In this document: piece by piece, positions 15,564 through 23,953 of the stretch
Layout: each line of letters opens with the position of its first letter
How positions within the stretch are numbered: position 1 is the first letter of the stretch
Assembly (NCBI GenBank): GCA_002309885.1
Contig: DBYP01000005.1
Coordinates: forward strand, 1-48,830
DNA: 48,830 bases
Origin: Verrucomicrobia bacterium UBA1183
GTDB taxonomy: Bacteria > Verrucomicrobiota > Verrucomicrobiia > Opitutales > UBA9783
Direction of reading: 5' to 3'
Notes under the pieces: generated by a model
The model's database searches: none
What the model saw: only the letters and a program-made list of their open reading frames with translations
Told to the model about the DNA's origin: nothing
Position numbers and translations under genes: made by a program

Positions 15564-16613
15564 ATGAAAAAATTTATTATCTTTTCCGGGATGTTTCTGG
15601 CGTCTCATTTAATTTTAGGACAAGGAAATGAAACGTGTCTCAAGCAAAAGCTATTATTTGCCTATCAATATTACAGTATATCCAAGGGTACATACTCGGT
15701 AAATAAAGAAGCGGAAACCAAATATTCTTTGGTCCCCTGTCCAAGACCACCTAAAAGTACACAACCGTTTTTTTTACACCACATGTTTTGGTGGGAACCC
15801 TGTCGAAAGAGCTACAGTATCTTGAATGCCTATGCACTGAAATACGATCTCGGCCCTCATACGCCATTCCCTTCTGAACTTTTGCGCGTAGAAGGCGTTC
15901 CACTAACAGAGACTTATATAGATTTTTACGAAAATTATATACAAAACATTCACTTACATAGCGCTTGGTACTACAGAACGCATAGGTGCGAATGTTCGAG
16001 CGACGATGAAGCTGTTATCGAACGTGTTTTACGCGATGATTCAGAAGATAAAAACATTTTATTCCTTGGTTTTGATGCATCCTGCCCTACCGAAGGCGGA
16101 GACATCCTCTTTAACACACCCACCTACCGACATAGCCTATTTTGGAGTGATTTTAACAAAAAAGCAACACCAGAACATAATCGTATAAAATCCTGCTTTT
16201 GCCAGTCACAGGCCTTACTCGACTTAGGATTATCGGGGTACTTTGATTACATCATCATCGGCGGACAAACGGTCGAATATATTAATTGGGAAACTTGGGA
16301 AAAATTGCGTCATTTTCTAAAGGAAGGCGGTTGTATCATTTATCCCGAAATGGTCTGGTTTTATTGGGGCGGAGAAATTGTTAATCATCTTCTCAATTCT
16401 TTTGATGACATGCCTTATGAGTTCGAACTTCGGCGGTGTGACGATTCGAAGGATCCTATTTTTTCTGAAATAAAAAATCTTACACAATTTAACAACGTGC
16501 CGTCTTGTGGCGATTTTTGCTACGGCAATCCCGGACAAAGTTATGTGATTTGTTTGCATAAAAAAATTATGCGACCACATAAAAAACTTGATTGTCCTCC
16601 GGAGAATTTATAG
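15564..16613 (+). CDS. Exported protein of unknown function with a methyltransferase-like C-terminal half
   Basis: 349 aa. The start is set by a strong Shine-Dalgarno (GGAGG at 15553-15557) six bases before ATG 15564, followed by a signal peptide (MKKFIIFSGMFLASHLILG). The protein is Cys-, Tyr- and Trp-rich. Residues ~175-265 look like a Rossmann-type fold: ILFLGFDAS (strand and turn), then FDYIIIGGQTVEYIN and LRHFLKEGGCIIYPEM, resembling late motifs of class I methyltransferases. The canonical Gly-rich SAM loop is not clear. Its stop is 1 bp before pilB, so it heads the pilB-pilT operon, and a pilus-related or cell-surface role is possible. No family recognised. Confidence 0.8.
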   Translation: MKKFIIFSGMFLASHLILGQGNETCLKQKLLFAYQYYSISKGTYSVNKEAETKYSLVPCPRPPKSTQPFFLHHMFWWEPCRKSYSILNAYALKYDLGPHTPFPSELLRVEGVPLTETYIDFYENYIQNIHLHSAWYYRTHRCECSSDDEAVIERVLRDDSEDKNILFLGFDASCPTEGGDILFNTPTYRHSLFWSDFNKKATPEHNRIKSCFCQSQALLDLGLSGYFDYIIIGGQTVEYINWETWEKLRHFLKEGGCIIYPEMVWFYWGGEIVNHLLNSFDDMPYEFELRRCDDSKDPIFSEIKNLTQFNNVPSCGDFCYGNPGQSYVICLHKKIMRPHKKLDCPPENL

Positions 16614-16614
16614 A

Positions 16615-18849
16615 ATGGCGTACAGTATGGCGGATCCTGATTCAAATGCAACAACACCACGTTCGAGCCTCTCTAAGACGCTCAAGCGATCGCTGTTGCT
16701 GAAAATCTTATCCAAAACTATACCTAACAAGGAAGATCTAGATTCCATTTTGGAATTAACCGCAACCAAGGTCATCGACGATCTAAAGGCGCAAAGTGTT
16801 ACGCTCTATCTCATAGAGAACGATCAAATTGCCTTTAAATATGTTTATTATTCGCCAACGCTTTGGGAATCGCAACCCGAGTTAGAACAAAAATTTAAAG
16901 CAAAAAGAGAAGAATTGCTTAAACTTAGACTTCCACTAGGTTCTGGCCTTGTAGGAAAAGTTATCCAAACAGGCGAAAGTAATATTTTTAATAAAGTCGA
17001 AAATAGCGATGAATTATTGGATCTGAGCAAAAGTACAGATTTCGATATAACTTCCATGATCACGGTTCCTTTGAAGGATCAACGTGTCATTGGTGCCATC
17101 CAAATTTTAAATAAAGAGGGAGATCCCGAGAAGCCTTATTTCGACAAAAATGACCTAAATTGCTTACAAGAGCTTGCTGAATATACTTCTGCATTGCTTC
17201 TACGTATCTTGGATCCTAGCTACGAAATCAACGAGTTGGATACCGCGCGCTACGTTTCCAGCTTTACTGAGTGCAAATTGATAACTCAGGAAGATGACCT
17301 AGATATCGATGAACGCTTTGCTAACAGTTTGCCAGGGGATCTTGTACAACAAACCGGAATATTCCCCTATAAAAGATTTGAAGATGGCAGAGTAAGTGTT
17401 TTGATGAAAAATCCTCTAGATTACCAGAGTCGAGAGGCTTTTACATTAAAAACACAACTTTCTATTGATCAAGTTATCGTTATCCCTGCTTCTTTATTCG
17501 ATCGCCTCTTTAAGATGCATTTCCCCGAAGTCGAAGAAATGCAGGATATCTTCGCTGCTGGGCAGACAATTCATGAAATCACGAATGTTATTGCCAGTGA
17601 ATATCAACAATTAGATGATGAATCTGATCTTGATGTCGAAAAATTAAAATCGGATAATGAATCCAGTTCACCCATCGTTAAACTCGTTAATCAGATCATT
17701 GAGGATGCTTACTTTGCGAGCGCGAGTGATATTCACATTGAACCGCAAGAACGAGGTCTTATCGTTCGTTATCGTATTGATGGTGTTTGCGTTGAAAAGC
17801 TTAGTTTACCTTTAAAATCGTGTGGTGCGATTGTTGCTCGTATAAAAATTATGTGCGATTTGGATATTGCACAAAAGCGTTTGCCACAAGATGGTCGTAT
17901 CGACTTTTCAAAGTTCACGCATAAGAAAATCAATATCGATTTGCGTGTTGCGACATGTCCCTCCTTATTCGGCGAAAAAGTCGTTATGCGTATTTTGGAT
18001 AAGCGTAAGTCGGCTTTACCCATTACAGCGTTAGGTTTTTCTGATAAAAATCTGGAAACATATCGTACCTGTATTCAAAGACCTTACGGAATGATCTTAC
18101 ACTGCGGACCTACCGGTTCCGGAAAGTCCATGACACTTTTCTCTGCTTTGAAGGAAATTGCAAGTCCAGAAATCAATATTCAAACCGCGGAAGATCCTAT
18201 CGAATATACCTTAGCAGGCGTCAATCAGATGCAGACGCATAAAAGTATCGGTCTTACTTTTGCTGCGGCTCTACGTTCGTTCTTACGTATGGACCCCGAT
18301 GTTATTCTTGTAGGGGAAATTCGTGATGAAGAAACTGCCGAAATCGCGATTGAAGCGGCGCTAACAGGTCACTTACTGTTGAGTACTTTGCACACTAATG
18401 ATGCGCCTTCAACCGTAGCACGTTTTACCGATATGGGCATTGATCCTTTCATGATTTCTGCTTCTTTATTGGTTGTCTGTGCTCAACGTTTGATTCGACG
18501 TGTATGCTCGAAATGTTGCGTAGACGCAGAACCTAATCCTGCAGAAAAACGCCTTTTGGAGAATGCACTACACTGGAGTGGACCGATCAAGAAACCCAAT
18601 GAACAAGGTTGTCCTTCTTGCGGTGGTACGGGTATGCGCGGACGTATTGGTATCCATGAACTAATGGTCAATAATGATGAGATAACGTACGTTATTAACA
18701 ATAGAGCCAGTACCGAAAAAATTAAAGAATGTGCCGTCAAAAATGGTATGTTAACCCTTCATCAAGATGCTATGTTGAAAGTCAAAAATGGTATTACCAC
18801 GATACTCGAGGCTGTTTCCGTAGCACCTCCTGATGTTACAACGGAGTAA
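16615..18849 (+). CDS. pilB: Type IV pilus/type II secretion assembly ATPase (PilB/GspE) with N-terminal GAF domain
   Basis: 744 aa from ATG 16615, preceded by GGAGA; a TTG at 16588 is upstream but less likely. Residues ~25-195 form a GAF-type sensor domain (VTLYLIENDQIAF, LPLGSGLVGKVIQTGE, ITVPLKDQRVIGAIQILNK). An MshEN-like linker follows, then the secretion ATPase with Walker A GPTGSGKS at 498, Asp box, Walker B region DPDVILVGEIRDEETAE, His box TGHLLLSTLHTNDA, and a four-Cys zinc site (CSKCC; CPSCGGTGMRGR). It powers pilin extension. PilB is preferred over GspE because pilT follows 6 bp downstream. The GAF fusion is unusual and suggests ligand control of pilus extension. Confidence 0.92.
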   Translation: MAYSMADPDSNATTPRSSLSKTLKRSLLLKILSKTIPNKEDLDSILELTATKVIDDLKAQSVTLYLIENDQIAFKYVYYSPTLWESQPELEQKFKAKREELLKLRLPLGSGLVGKVIQTGESNIFNKVENSDELLDLSKSTDFDITSMITVPLKDQRVIGAIQILNKEGDPEKPYFDKNDLNCLQELAEYTSALLLRILDPSYEINELDTARYVSSFTECKLITQEDDLDIDERFANSLPGDLVQQTGIFPYKRFEDGRVSVLMKNPLDYQSREAFTLKTQLSIDQVIVIPASLFDRLFKMHFPEVEEMQDIFAAGQTIHEITNVIASEYQQLDDESDLDVEKLKSDNESSSPIVKLVNQIIEDAYFASASDIHIEPQERGLIVRYRIDGVCVEKLSLPLKSCGAIVARIKIMCDLDIAQKRLPQDGRIDFSKFTHKKINIDLRVATCPSLFGEKVVMRILDKRKSALPITALGFSDKNLETYRTCIQRPYGMILHCGPTGSGKSMTLFSALKEIASPEINIQTAEDPIEYTLAGVNQMQTHKSIGLTFAAALRSFLRMDPDVILVGEIRDEETAEIAIEAALTGHLLLSTLHTNDAPSTVARFTDMGIDPFMISASLLVVCAQRLIRRVCSKCCVDAEPNPAEKRLLENALHWSGPIKKPNEQGCPSCGGTGMRGRIGIHELMVNNDEITYVINNRASTEKIKECAVKNGMLTLHQDAMLKVKNGITTILEAVSVAPPDVTTE

Positions 18850-18855
18850 AAATTT

Positions 18856-19971
18856 ATGGCAATTGAAATTGATGAATTGATAAATCTGGCATTAAAAGAG
18901 CGTGCTTCCGACATCCACTTGCGGTGCAATGAGAAGCCTATTTTTCGTATTGATGGTATCATTCGTATTCTTGAAATGGCACCATTAAGCCAAGAGGATT
19001 TGGAAAATTACGCGAAAAAATTGCTTTCGGATAAATTAATGGTCCAATTTAGGGTAAATCACGAAATTGATTTTGCTTATGAGCCAGAAATTAGCGGACA
19101 AAGAGTACGTTTACGTGTCAACGTATTTACTTCACAAAATCGGTATGGAATTGTAATGCGTATCATTAATGAGCACGCATTAGATTTAGATTCGTTGGGA
19201 TTTCCCGATTACCAATTAATGAAAGTTAAAGAACTACTTCATCGTCCTCGAGGTTTGATGCTGGTTGTAGGACCGACCGGATCCGGAAAATCTACGACCT
19301 TAGCAGCCATGATTGATTATATCAACAAAAACTGCAACAAGCATATTATTACGATTGAAGATCCTATAGAATACGTTTACCAACGAAAACGCTGTATTAT
19401 AACTCAACGAGAATTGGGTCGAGACACAAATTCGTTTCAAAAAGCGCTTTCAGGTGCCTTGCGACAGGATCCCGATGTTATCCTGGTAGGAGAAATGCGC
19501 GATTTAGCGACGATGGAAGCAGCGGTTTCTGCCGCAGAAACGGGGCATTTGGTTTTGTCAACACTTCATACCACCGGATCCGTTCGAACGGTTGATCGTA
19601 TTATCGACGCTTTCCCCGAAAACAGCAAAGCGCTGGTACGCACTCAGCTATCCTCAAATCTGCTCAGCGTTATTTCGCAAGTGCTTTGTAAACGCAATGA
19701 TACGGCAGGTCGAATTCCAGCATTCGAAATCATGATACATTCGGACGCTATCGGAAGTCTTATTCGCGAAAATAAAACCTTCCGTATTGCAACTGAGTTG
19801 GAAGTTAATCAGCAATTGGGTATGATACCTTTGGATACGCATCTATTCCAATTGTACCAGCAAGGGGAAATTACAGAAGAAGAAGCATTAAGTCGCTCTT
19901 TGTATCCAAAAGAGCTGAGAGAGCGTATGAGAACCAGTCCTGCAAAAAAGAAAGGCTTATTTTCTTTTTGA
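18856..19971 (+). CDS. pilT: Type IV pilus retraction ATPase PilT
   Basis: 371 aa hexameric ATPase that depolymerises the pilus, driving twitching motility and DNA uptake. It opens with the family-typical MAIEIDELINLALKERASD followed by IHLR. Walker A GPTGSGKST is at residue 139, with Walker B DPDVILVGEMRD, His box TGHLVLSTLHTTGS, and the PilT region RIIDAFPENSKALVRTQLS. It follows pilB directly, so extension and retraction motors are co-expressed. No pilin or PilC/Q genes lie in the window. Confidence 0.95.
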   Translation: MAIEIDELINLALKERASDIHLRCNEKPIFRIDGIIRILEMAPLSQEDLENYAKKLLSDKLMVQFRVNHEIDFAYEPEISGQRVRLRVNVFTSQNRYGIVMRIINEHALDLDSLGFPDYQLMKVKELLHRPRGLMLVVGPTGSGKSTTLAAMIDYINKNCNKHIITIEDPIEYVYQRKRCIITQRELGRDTNSFQKALSGALRQDPDVILVGEMRDLATMEAAVSAAETGHLVLSTLHTTGSVRTVDRIIDAFPENSKALVRTQLSSNLLSVISQVLCKRNDTAGRIPAFEIMIHSDAIGSLIRENKTFRIATELEVNQQLGMIPLDTHLFQLYQQGEITEEEALSRSLYPKELRERMRTSPAKKKGLFSF

Positions 19972-20002
19972 TTTTTATTCAAAATCTGGTTTCATAGTAG
20001 GC

Positions 20003-20596
20003 ATGTACATGGAATGTGACTGCGACGATAAGAAACCAGAAAAACCAACCGATGTTGTCATTCAGAAAAAGTTTTTGGATGAACGCAAAGTTTTTTTGTG
20101 GGGCGAAATCAACGATAAATCAGCCAAAGAGATTACGGAGAAGTTGATTTATTTAGAATTGAAAGGTCCCAATAAGCCTATTACTTTCTACATCAATACC
20201 CCCGGTGGTTCTATTACAGCTGGAATGGCGATTTACGACACGATGCAACTTATTAAGTCGCCTATTTCGGTGGTTGTAACCGGGTTAGCCGCTAGTATGG
20301 GTTCTATTTTACTTTGTGGTGCCAAAAAAGGTTCTCGTTTTCTGTTTCCACATGCTCGCGTCTTAATCCATCAGCCACTTATTATGGGGCAAATTGAAGC
20401 TTCTGCGGTAGATATTCATATCCAAGCTCAAGAAATGGAAAAATCGCGCGCAGAGCTTAATCAAATTTTAGCCGATGCTTCTGGTCAAACGATCGAAAAG
20501 ATAACCCATGATACGGATCGTGATTTCTATTTGAACGCCAAGGAAGCGATTGCTTACGGCTTAGCCGACAAAATCATCACCACGGGATTGAAATAA
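20003..20596 (+). CDS. clpP: ATP-dependent Clp protease proteolytic subunit ClpP
   Basis: 197 aa serine protease that forms the tetradecameric chamber used by ClpX/ClpA/ClpC. The catalytic triad is visible: S98 in TGLAASMGS, H123 in RVLIHQP, and D170 in HDTDRDFY. The oligomer-forming INTPGGSITAGMAIYD is present. The N-terminal ~15 residues are Cys/Asp-rich and atypical. There is no clpX or tig neighbour; the gene lies between pilT and obg, so this could be a secondary ClpP paralogue. Its stop overlaps the obg start (TAATG). Confidence 0.93.
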   Translation: MYMECDCDDKKPEKPTDVVIQKKFLDERKVFLWGEINDKSAKEITEKLIYLELKGPNKPITFYINTPGGSITAGMAIYDTMQLIKSPISVVVTGLAASMGSILLCGAKKGSRFLFPHARVLIHQPLIMGQIEASAVDIHIQAQEMEKSRAELNQILADASGQTIEKITHDTDRDFYLNAKEAIAYGLADKIITTGLK

Positions 20597-21663
20597 TGTT
20601 CGTTGATGAGGTAGAGGTTATTTGGAAAGCTGGTGATGGAGGCGATGGTTGTCGAAGTTTTCGCCGAGAGAAATTCATTCCCAAAGGTGGGCCCGATGGA
20701 GGCGATGGCGGTAAGGGTGGTGATGTCATCCTGGAGTGTTCACCACACGTTGGAGACCTGCAAGATTTTCGTTACAAACCTCATGCTCGCGCTAAAAACG
20801 GACAAAAGGGTATGGGCTCCGATTGTTACGGGAAAAACGGCGAAGATTGTGTTCTGTCGGTTCCGCCCGGAACCGTTATTTTCGATGTTTACACGGGACA
20901 AATGGTTGCTGAAATTTTGAAGCCGGGTTCCCGAACGATTATTTTAAAAGGTGGTCGCGGTGGCTTGGGCAATTTGCATTTTAAGTCAGCAACCAATCAG
21001 GCACCAACCCAAGCAACACCGGGACAACCGGGTGAAGAAGGGCGTTTTAAGCTTGTTTTGAAGACGATCGCAGACGTTGGGCTGGTGGGTTTCCCGAATG
21101 CCGGTAAGTCTTCGCTGATTCGTTGTTATACAAAAGCTCAACCGAAAGTGGCTAATTATCCATTTACCACATTGCATCCCAGCGTAGGTGTTTTGACGGA
21201 GGGCGAACATCGCCATTTGTTTATGGCAGATATCCCGGGACTTATTGAAGGTGCCAGTCAAAACAAAGGACTTGGATACCGATTTTTAAGACATATAGAA
21301 CGTTGCCAAGCTCTGCTGATGGTTATCGATATGGCCGGAAGCGATGTCCGGGAGCCATGGCAAGATTATGAGACATTGCGGCAAGAATTGAACCTTTATG
21401 GCACACATTTGACCGAGAAGCCTTTCATCATTGTTGCCAACAAAAGCGATTTGCCGGAATTTGCAGAAAATTTGAAAAAATTTTCAAAGAAAATCAAAAA
21501 TGTGCCGATATTTTCAATTTCCTGCAAGACTGGCGACGGACTTTCGGAATTGAAAGGGTATCTGTTCCAACATTTCGTACCCACATTGGAATCCGAAGAA
21601 CAGAGTTCTGAAAATCCTGATAATTCCAAAGATTCCCATTCTACTACGAGCCATGAAGCCTAA
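20596..21663 (+). CDS. obg: Obg/CgtA GTPase (50S assembly)
   Basis: 355 aa. N-terminal Gly-rich Obg fold (AGDGGDGCRSFRREKFIPKGG, GGDGGKGGDV, KGGRGGLGN), then a G domain with P-loop GFPNAGKSS near residue 165, switch NYPFTTLHP, DIPGLIEGA, NKSDLPE and the SCKTGDGL box. It supports late 50S subunit assembly and stress signalling. A short acidic, Ser-rich tail replaces the OCT domain of some homologues. It starts on the last base of the clpP stop, and its own 3' end overlaps the next gene by 11 bp. Confidence 0.96.
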   Translation: MFVDEVEVIWKAGDGGDGCRSFRREKFIPKGGPDGGDGGKGGDVILECSPHVGDLQDFRYKPHARAKNGQKGMGSDCYGKNGEDCVLSVPPGTVIFDVYTGQMVAEILKPGSRTIILKGGRGGLGNLHFKSATNQAPTQATPGQPGEEGRFKLVLKTIADVGLVGFPNAGKSSLIRCYTKAQPKVANYPFTTLHPSVGVLTEGEHRHLFMADIPGLIEGASQNKGLGYRFLRHIERCQALLMVIDMAGSDVREPWQDYETLRQELNLYGTHLTEKPFIIVANKSDLPEFAENLKKFSKKIKNVPIFSISCKTGDGLSELKGYLFQHFVPTLESEEQSSENPDNSKDSHSTTSHEA

Positions 21664-22228
21664 GATTCCCCAAGGGCAACGCCTATTTTTGTCGGCTGAT
21701 TTTGAGGCATTTCAAATAGGTTTGGCATCAAATACGGATAGTTGGCTTTTAAAAAACGAGCAACAAGGGCATATCGCAGATCAACTTTCGGTTGCTTTGG
21801 AGGCTATCGTTGCACAATGCCATTTTGAAACATTAACGGTATTTCTTCTCAATGGCCCTGGCTCAACTTTGGGCATACGAACGTTGTGTGCTTTTGTTCG
21901 TACGTTGCTCGCTTTAAATAAAATACAGCCCTACCAAGTCCTCACATGTGATCATTTACATTTTGCACAAGCTTGTCTGATATCGCGAAATGAAAAACCA
22001 TTGCCCTCTATCTGCGCTCGCGTTAACCTTACTAAGACGTTGTGCTTGACACCATCGAACGATTTACATCCTGCTTCTGAAGCGGAAATGGAAGAAGCCC
22101 TTTGGCTACCTCATCCCTGCCTTAAAAACAAAAAAATATTTTCATTTCAGCTGGATGAAATTTTGCCACTTTTGCATTCAAAGTATCCATGGAAACCTTC
22201 TGGTAATCTCGATATCGTTTCATATTAG
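21653..22228 (+). CDS. Divergent TsaB/YeaZ-like protein
   Basis: 191 aa. The block FLLNGPGSTLGIRTLCAFVRTLLAL matches the TsaB signature (GPGSFTGIR followed by a long helix), and the preceding layout (a strand, then GHIADQLSVALEAIV, like the TsaB H..L...I region) also fits the ASKHA-type fold. TsaB scaffolds TsaD in threonylcarbamoyladenosine (t6A) synthesis. This copy is shorter than the usual ~230 aa and weakly conserved outside the motif. It overlaps obg, so it is translationally coupled. Family membership is inferred from one motif plus size and order. It could be a remnant or a specialised paralogue. Confidence 0.6.
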   Translation: MKPKIPQGQRLFLSADFEAFQIGLASNTDSWLLKNEQQGHIADQLSVALEAIVAQCHFETLTVFLLNGPGSTLGIRTLCAFVRTLLALNKIQPYQVLTCDHLHFAQACLISRNEKPLPSICARVNLTKTLCLTPSNDLHPASEAEMEEALWLPHPCLKNKKIFSFQLDEILPLLHSKYPWKPSGNLDIVSY

Positions 22229-22258
22229 AAATGTCTATATAACCCGGAAAATTAAGAC

Positions 22259-22384
22259 TTTGAGGAATTTTTTGTAAAAAATCCCTCAAGCTCCCTTAAA
22301 ACTTTTCTTATTTTGCAACCGCGCTGCAAAATTATGAAAGTTTTTGAGGGTCCAAGGGAAGCTTTTTTCAAAAAGTTCCCTTAA
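22259..22384 (+). repeat. Composite hairpin repeat, copy R5 (short form)
   Basis: Short-form copy (A-C-B) lying between the convergent tsaB-like and hisS genes. Hairpin D and its linker are replaced by CTCCCTTAAAACTTTTCTTA. Hairpin C is altered in the loop-proximal part (TTTTGCA ACCGCGC TGCAAAA). Placement suggests it serves both genes as a 3' boundary. Confidence 0.9.
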
Positions 22385-22415
22385 GATTTAACTAACAACG
22401 GCGGTTGTAAATCGC

Positions 22416-23732
22416 CTATTGTTTCAGATAATTTGCAAGGTCGGCAATTGCGATAAGTTCGGTTTCACCATCTGCGGCGCGTTTTATTTGCACCTTATTT
22501 TGCAATAACTCTTCGTGAGTAAAGATCAGCACAAAACGAGCTCCATCGCCATAAGCTTTTTTGAGTTGCTTCGATAGTGATTTTGTCTCCCCTAGCGTAT
22601 ATTTTACTGAGAAACCTGTTTGCCGCAGCTCTTCAGCACAACGGAGTGCAACCGACCTTTCGGTGGGTTCGAAAACAAGGTAGGCATCCACAACTTGTTC
22701 CAAATTCGGCAATAAATGGTTTTTCTCCAACAAATCCGTCAAGGTAACATCACCTGCAGCAAAACCTACAGCAGGCATGGCATGCCCCACCAATTTCTCG
22801 AAAAGCTGATCGTAACGTCCGCCACCGGCAAGCGCACGCCCTTGATTGCCTGTCTCAAAAACTTCAAACACAAACCCGGTATAATAGGCAAGCCCACGGA
22901 CAATGCTTAAGTCGATTTTTATAAAATCCGAACAGCCCAAATAGGACAATTCGTTAAGCAAAAGACGGAAATCCTCCAAGCGTTGATCCACGTTTTCGGA
23001 TATATTTTGCTGGGCGTATTGGGCAAAAAGCACTTTAATACTCTGCAAATCATGCGCATTCCTTAATTGTTCCGTTGCCTGAAAGAATGCGGCCGCATTT
23101 GTTTGTTCGGGCAATATTTTTTTCAGATCTGCTTCGATATCCGCATGTGAGCGACGTTCCCATTTGTCAAACAGCGAAAGCATTTTACCTTTCGTGTCCT
23201 CATCCGTTATACCAAAACCTTGCAACCACAACATCCAAAGCTGACGGTCGCTTAGACGAATATAGAAGTGTTCGCGAGACAAACCAAATGCTTGAAAACT
23301 TCGAATAGCCAATGCGATCAATTCGGCTTCAGCTGTATAAGATTCCTCGCCGACAATATCGACATTGAATTGATAAAACGACCGCAATCGTCCCTTTTGG
23401 GGGCGCTCATAGCGAAAATTTTCCGTAATATTGAACCATTTCGTTGGACGTTTGAGTGTAGCCGCTTGCTCACCCAAAATTCGAACTAACGAGGGTGTCA
23501 TCTCGGGACGCAGCGCTATTTTACGTCCACCTTTATCCTCAAAAGCAAACAACTGTTCTGCGATTTCTTCTCCGGACTTTTTCGTAAAAAGCTCCAAGGG
23601 CTCCAGGATAGGCCCATCAAATTCCTCAAAACCATAATGCTTTGCCACGGATCGCCAATGCGCAAACAGGTAATTCCTGGTAGCACATTTATTAGGTCTA
23701 AAATCTCTAAATCCGGGCAATATCTCAAACAT
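22416..23732 (-). CDS. hisS: Histidyl-tRNA synthetase
   Basis: 438 aa class II synthetase charging tRNA-His. Motif 1 region near the start (ILPGFRDFRPNKCATRNYLF), motif 2 FRYERPQKGRLRSFYQFNVD, the histidine-specific HisA motif RGLAYYTGFVFEVF, motif 3 AGGGRYDQL with GFAAGDVTL, and a C-terminal anticodon-binding domain (from ~335) are all visible. The gene is flanked by an inverted pair of repeats (R5 and R6). Confidence 0.96.
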   Translation of the reverse strand: MFEILPGFRDFRPNKCATRNYLFAHWRSVAKHYGFEEFDGPILEPLELFTKKSGEEIAEQLFAFEDKGGRKIALRPEMTPSLVRILGEQAATLKRPTKWFNITENFRYERPQKGRLRSFYQFNVDIVGEESYTAEAELIALAIRSFQAFGLSREHFYIRLSDRQLWMLWLQGFGITDEDTKGKMLSLFDKWERRSHADIEADLKKILPEQTNAAAFFQATEQLRNAHDLQSIKVLFAQYAQQNISENVDQRLEDFRLLLNELSYLGCSDFIKIDLSIVRGLAYYTGFVFEVFETGNQGRALAGGGRYDQLFEKLVGHAMPAVGFAAGDVTLTDLLEKNHLLPNLEQVVDAYLVFEPTERSVALRCAEELRQTGFSVKYTLGETKSLSKQLKKAYGDGARFVLIFTHEELLQNKVQIKRAADGETELIAIADLANYLKQ

Positions 23733-23794
23733 AGTAACTTAAGCTACCTCAAAAAGGGAAATTGTTGCAAGGTTTTTTTATGGTTTTCGTAATT

Positions 23795-23940
23795 TAAGGG
23801 AACTTTTTGAAAAAAGTTTCCCTTAAACCTTCAAAAACCTTCATTAATTTTGCAGCAATGCTGCAAAATGACTGGGGCGCAGGGCCGCTGCCCTGCTTTC
23901 AAGGAAGTTTGAGGGATTTTTTGCAAAAAATCACCTCAAA
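23795..23940 (-). repeat. Composite hairpin repeat, copy R6 (long form, reverse)
   Basis: Full long copy in the 3' flank of topB, ending 14 bp from the topB stop. Hairpin C here is TTTTGCAGC AAT GCTGCAAAA (23848-23868). Compared with the usual TTTTGCAAC/GTTGCAAAA, both arms have changed so that pairing is kept. Confidence 0.93.
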
Positions 23941-23953
23941 ACACCTATTAAAA

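Noticed and set aside
16615..18849. Annotation as type II secretion ATPase GspE
   Set aside because: pilT follows immediately and no gsp genes are present, so the pilus assignment is preferred. The two families cannot be fully separated by motifs alone.
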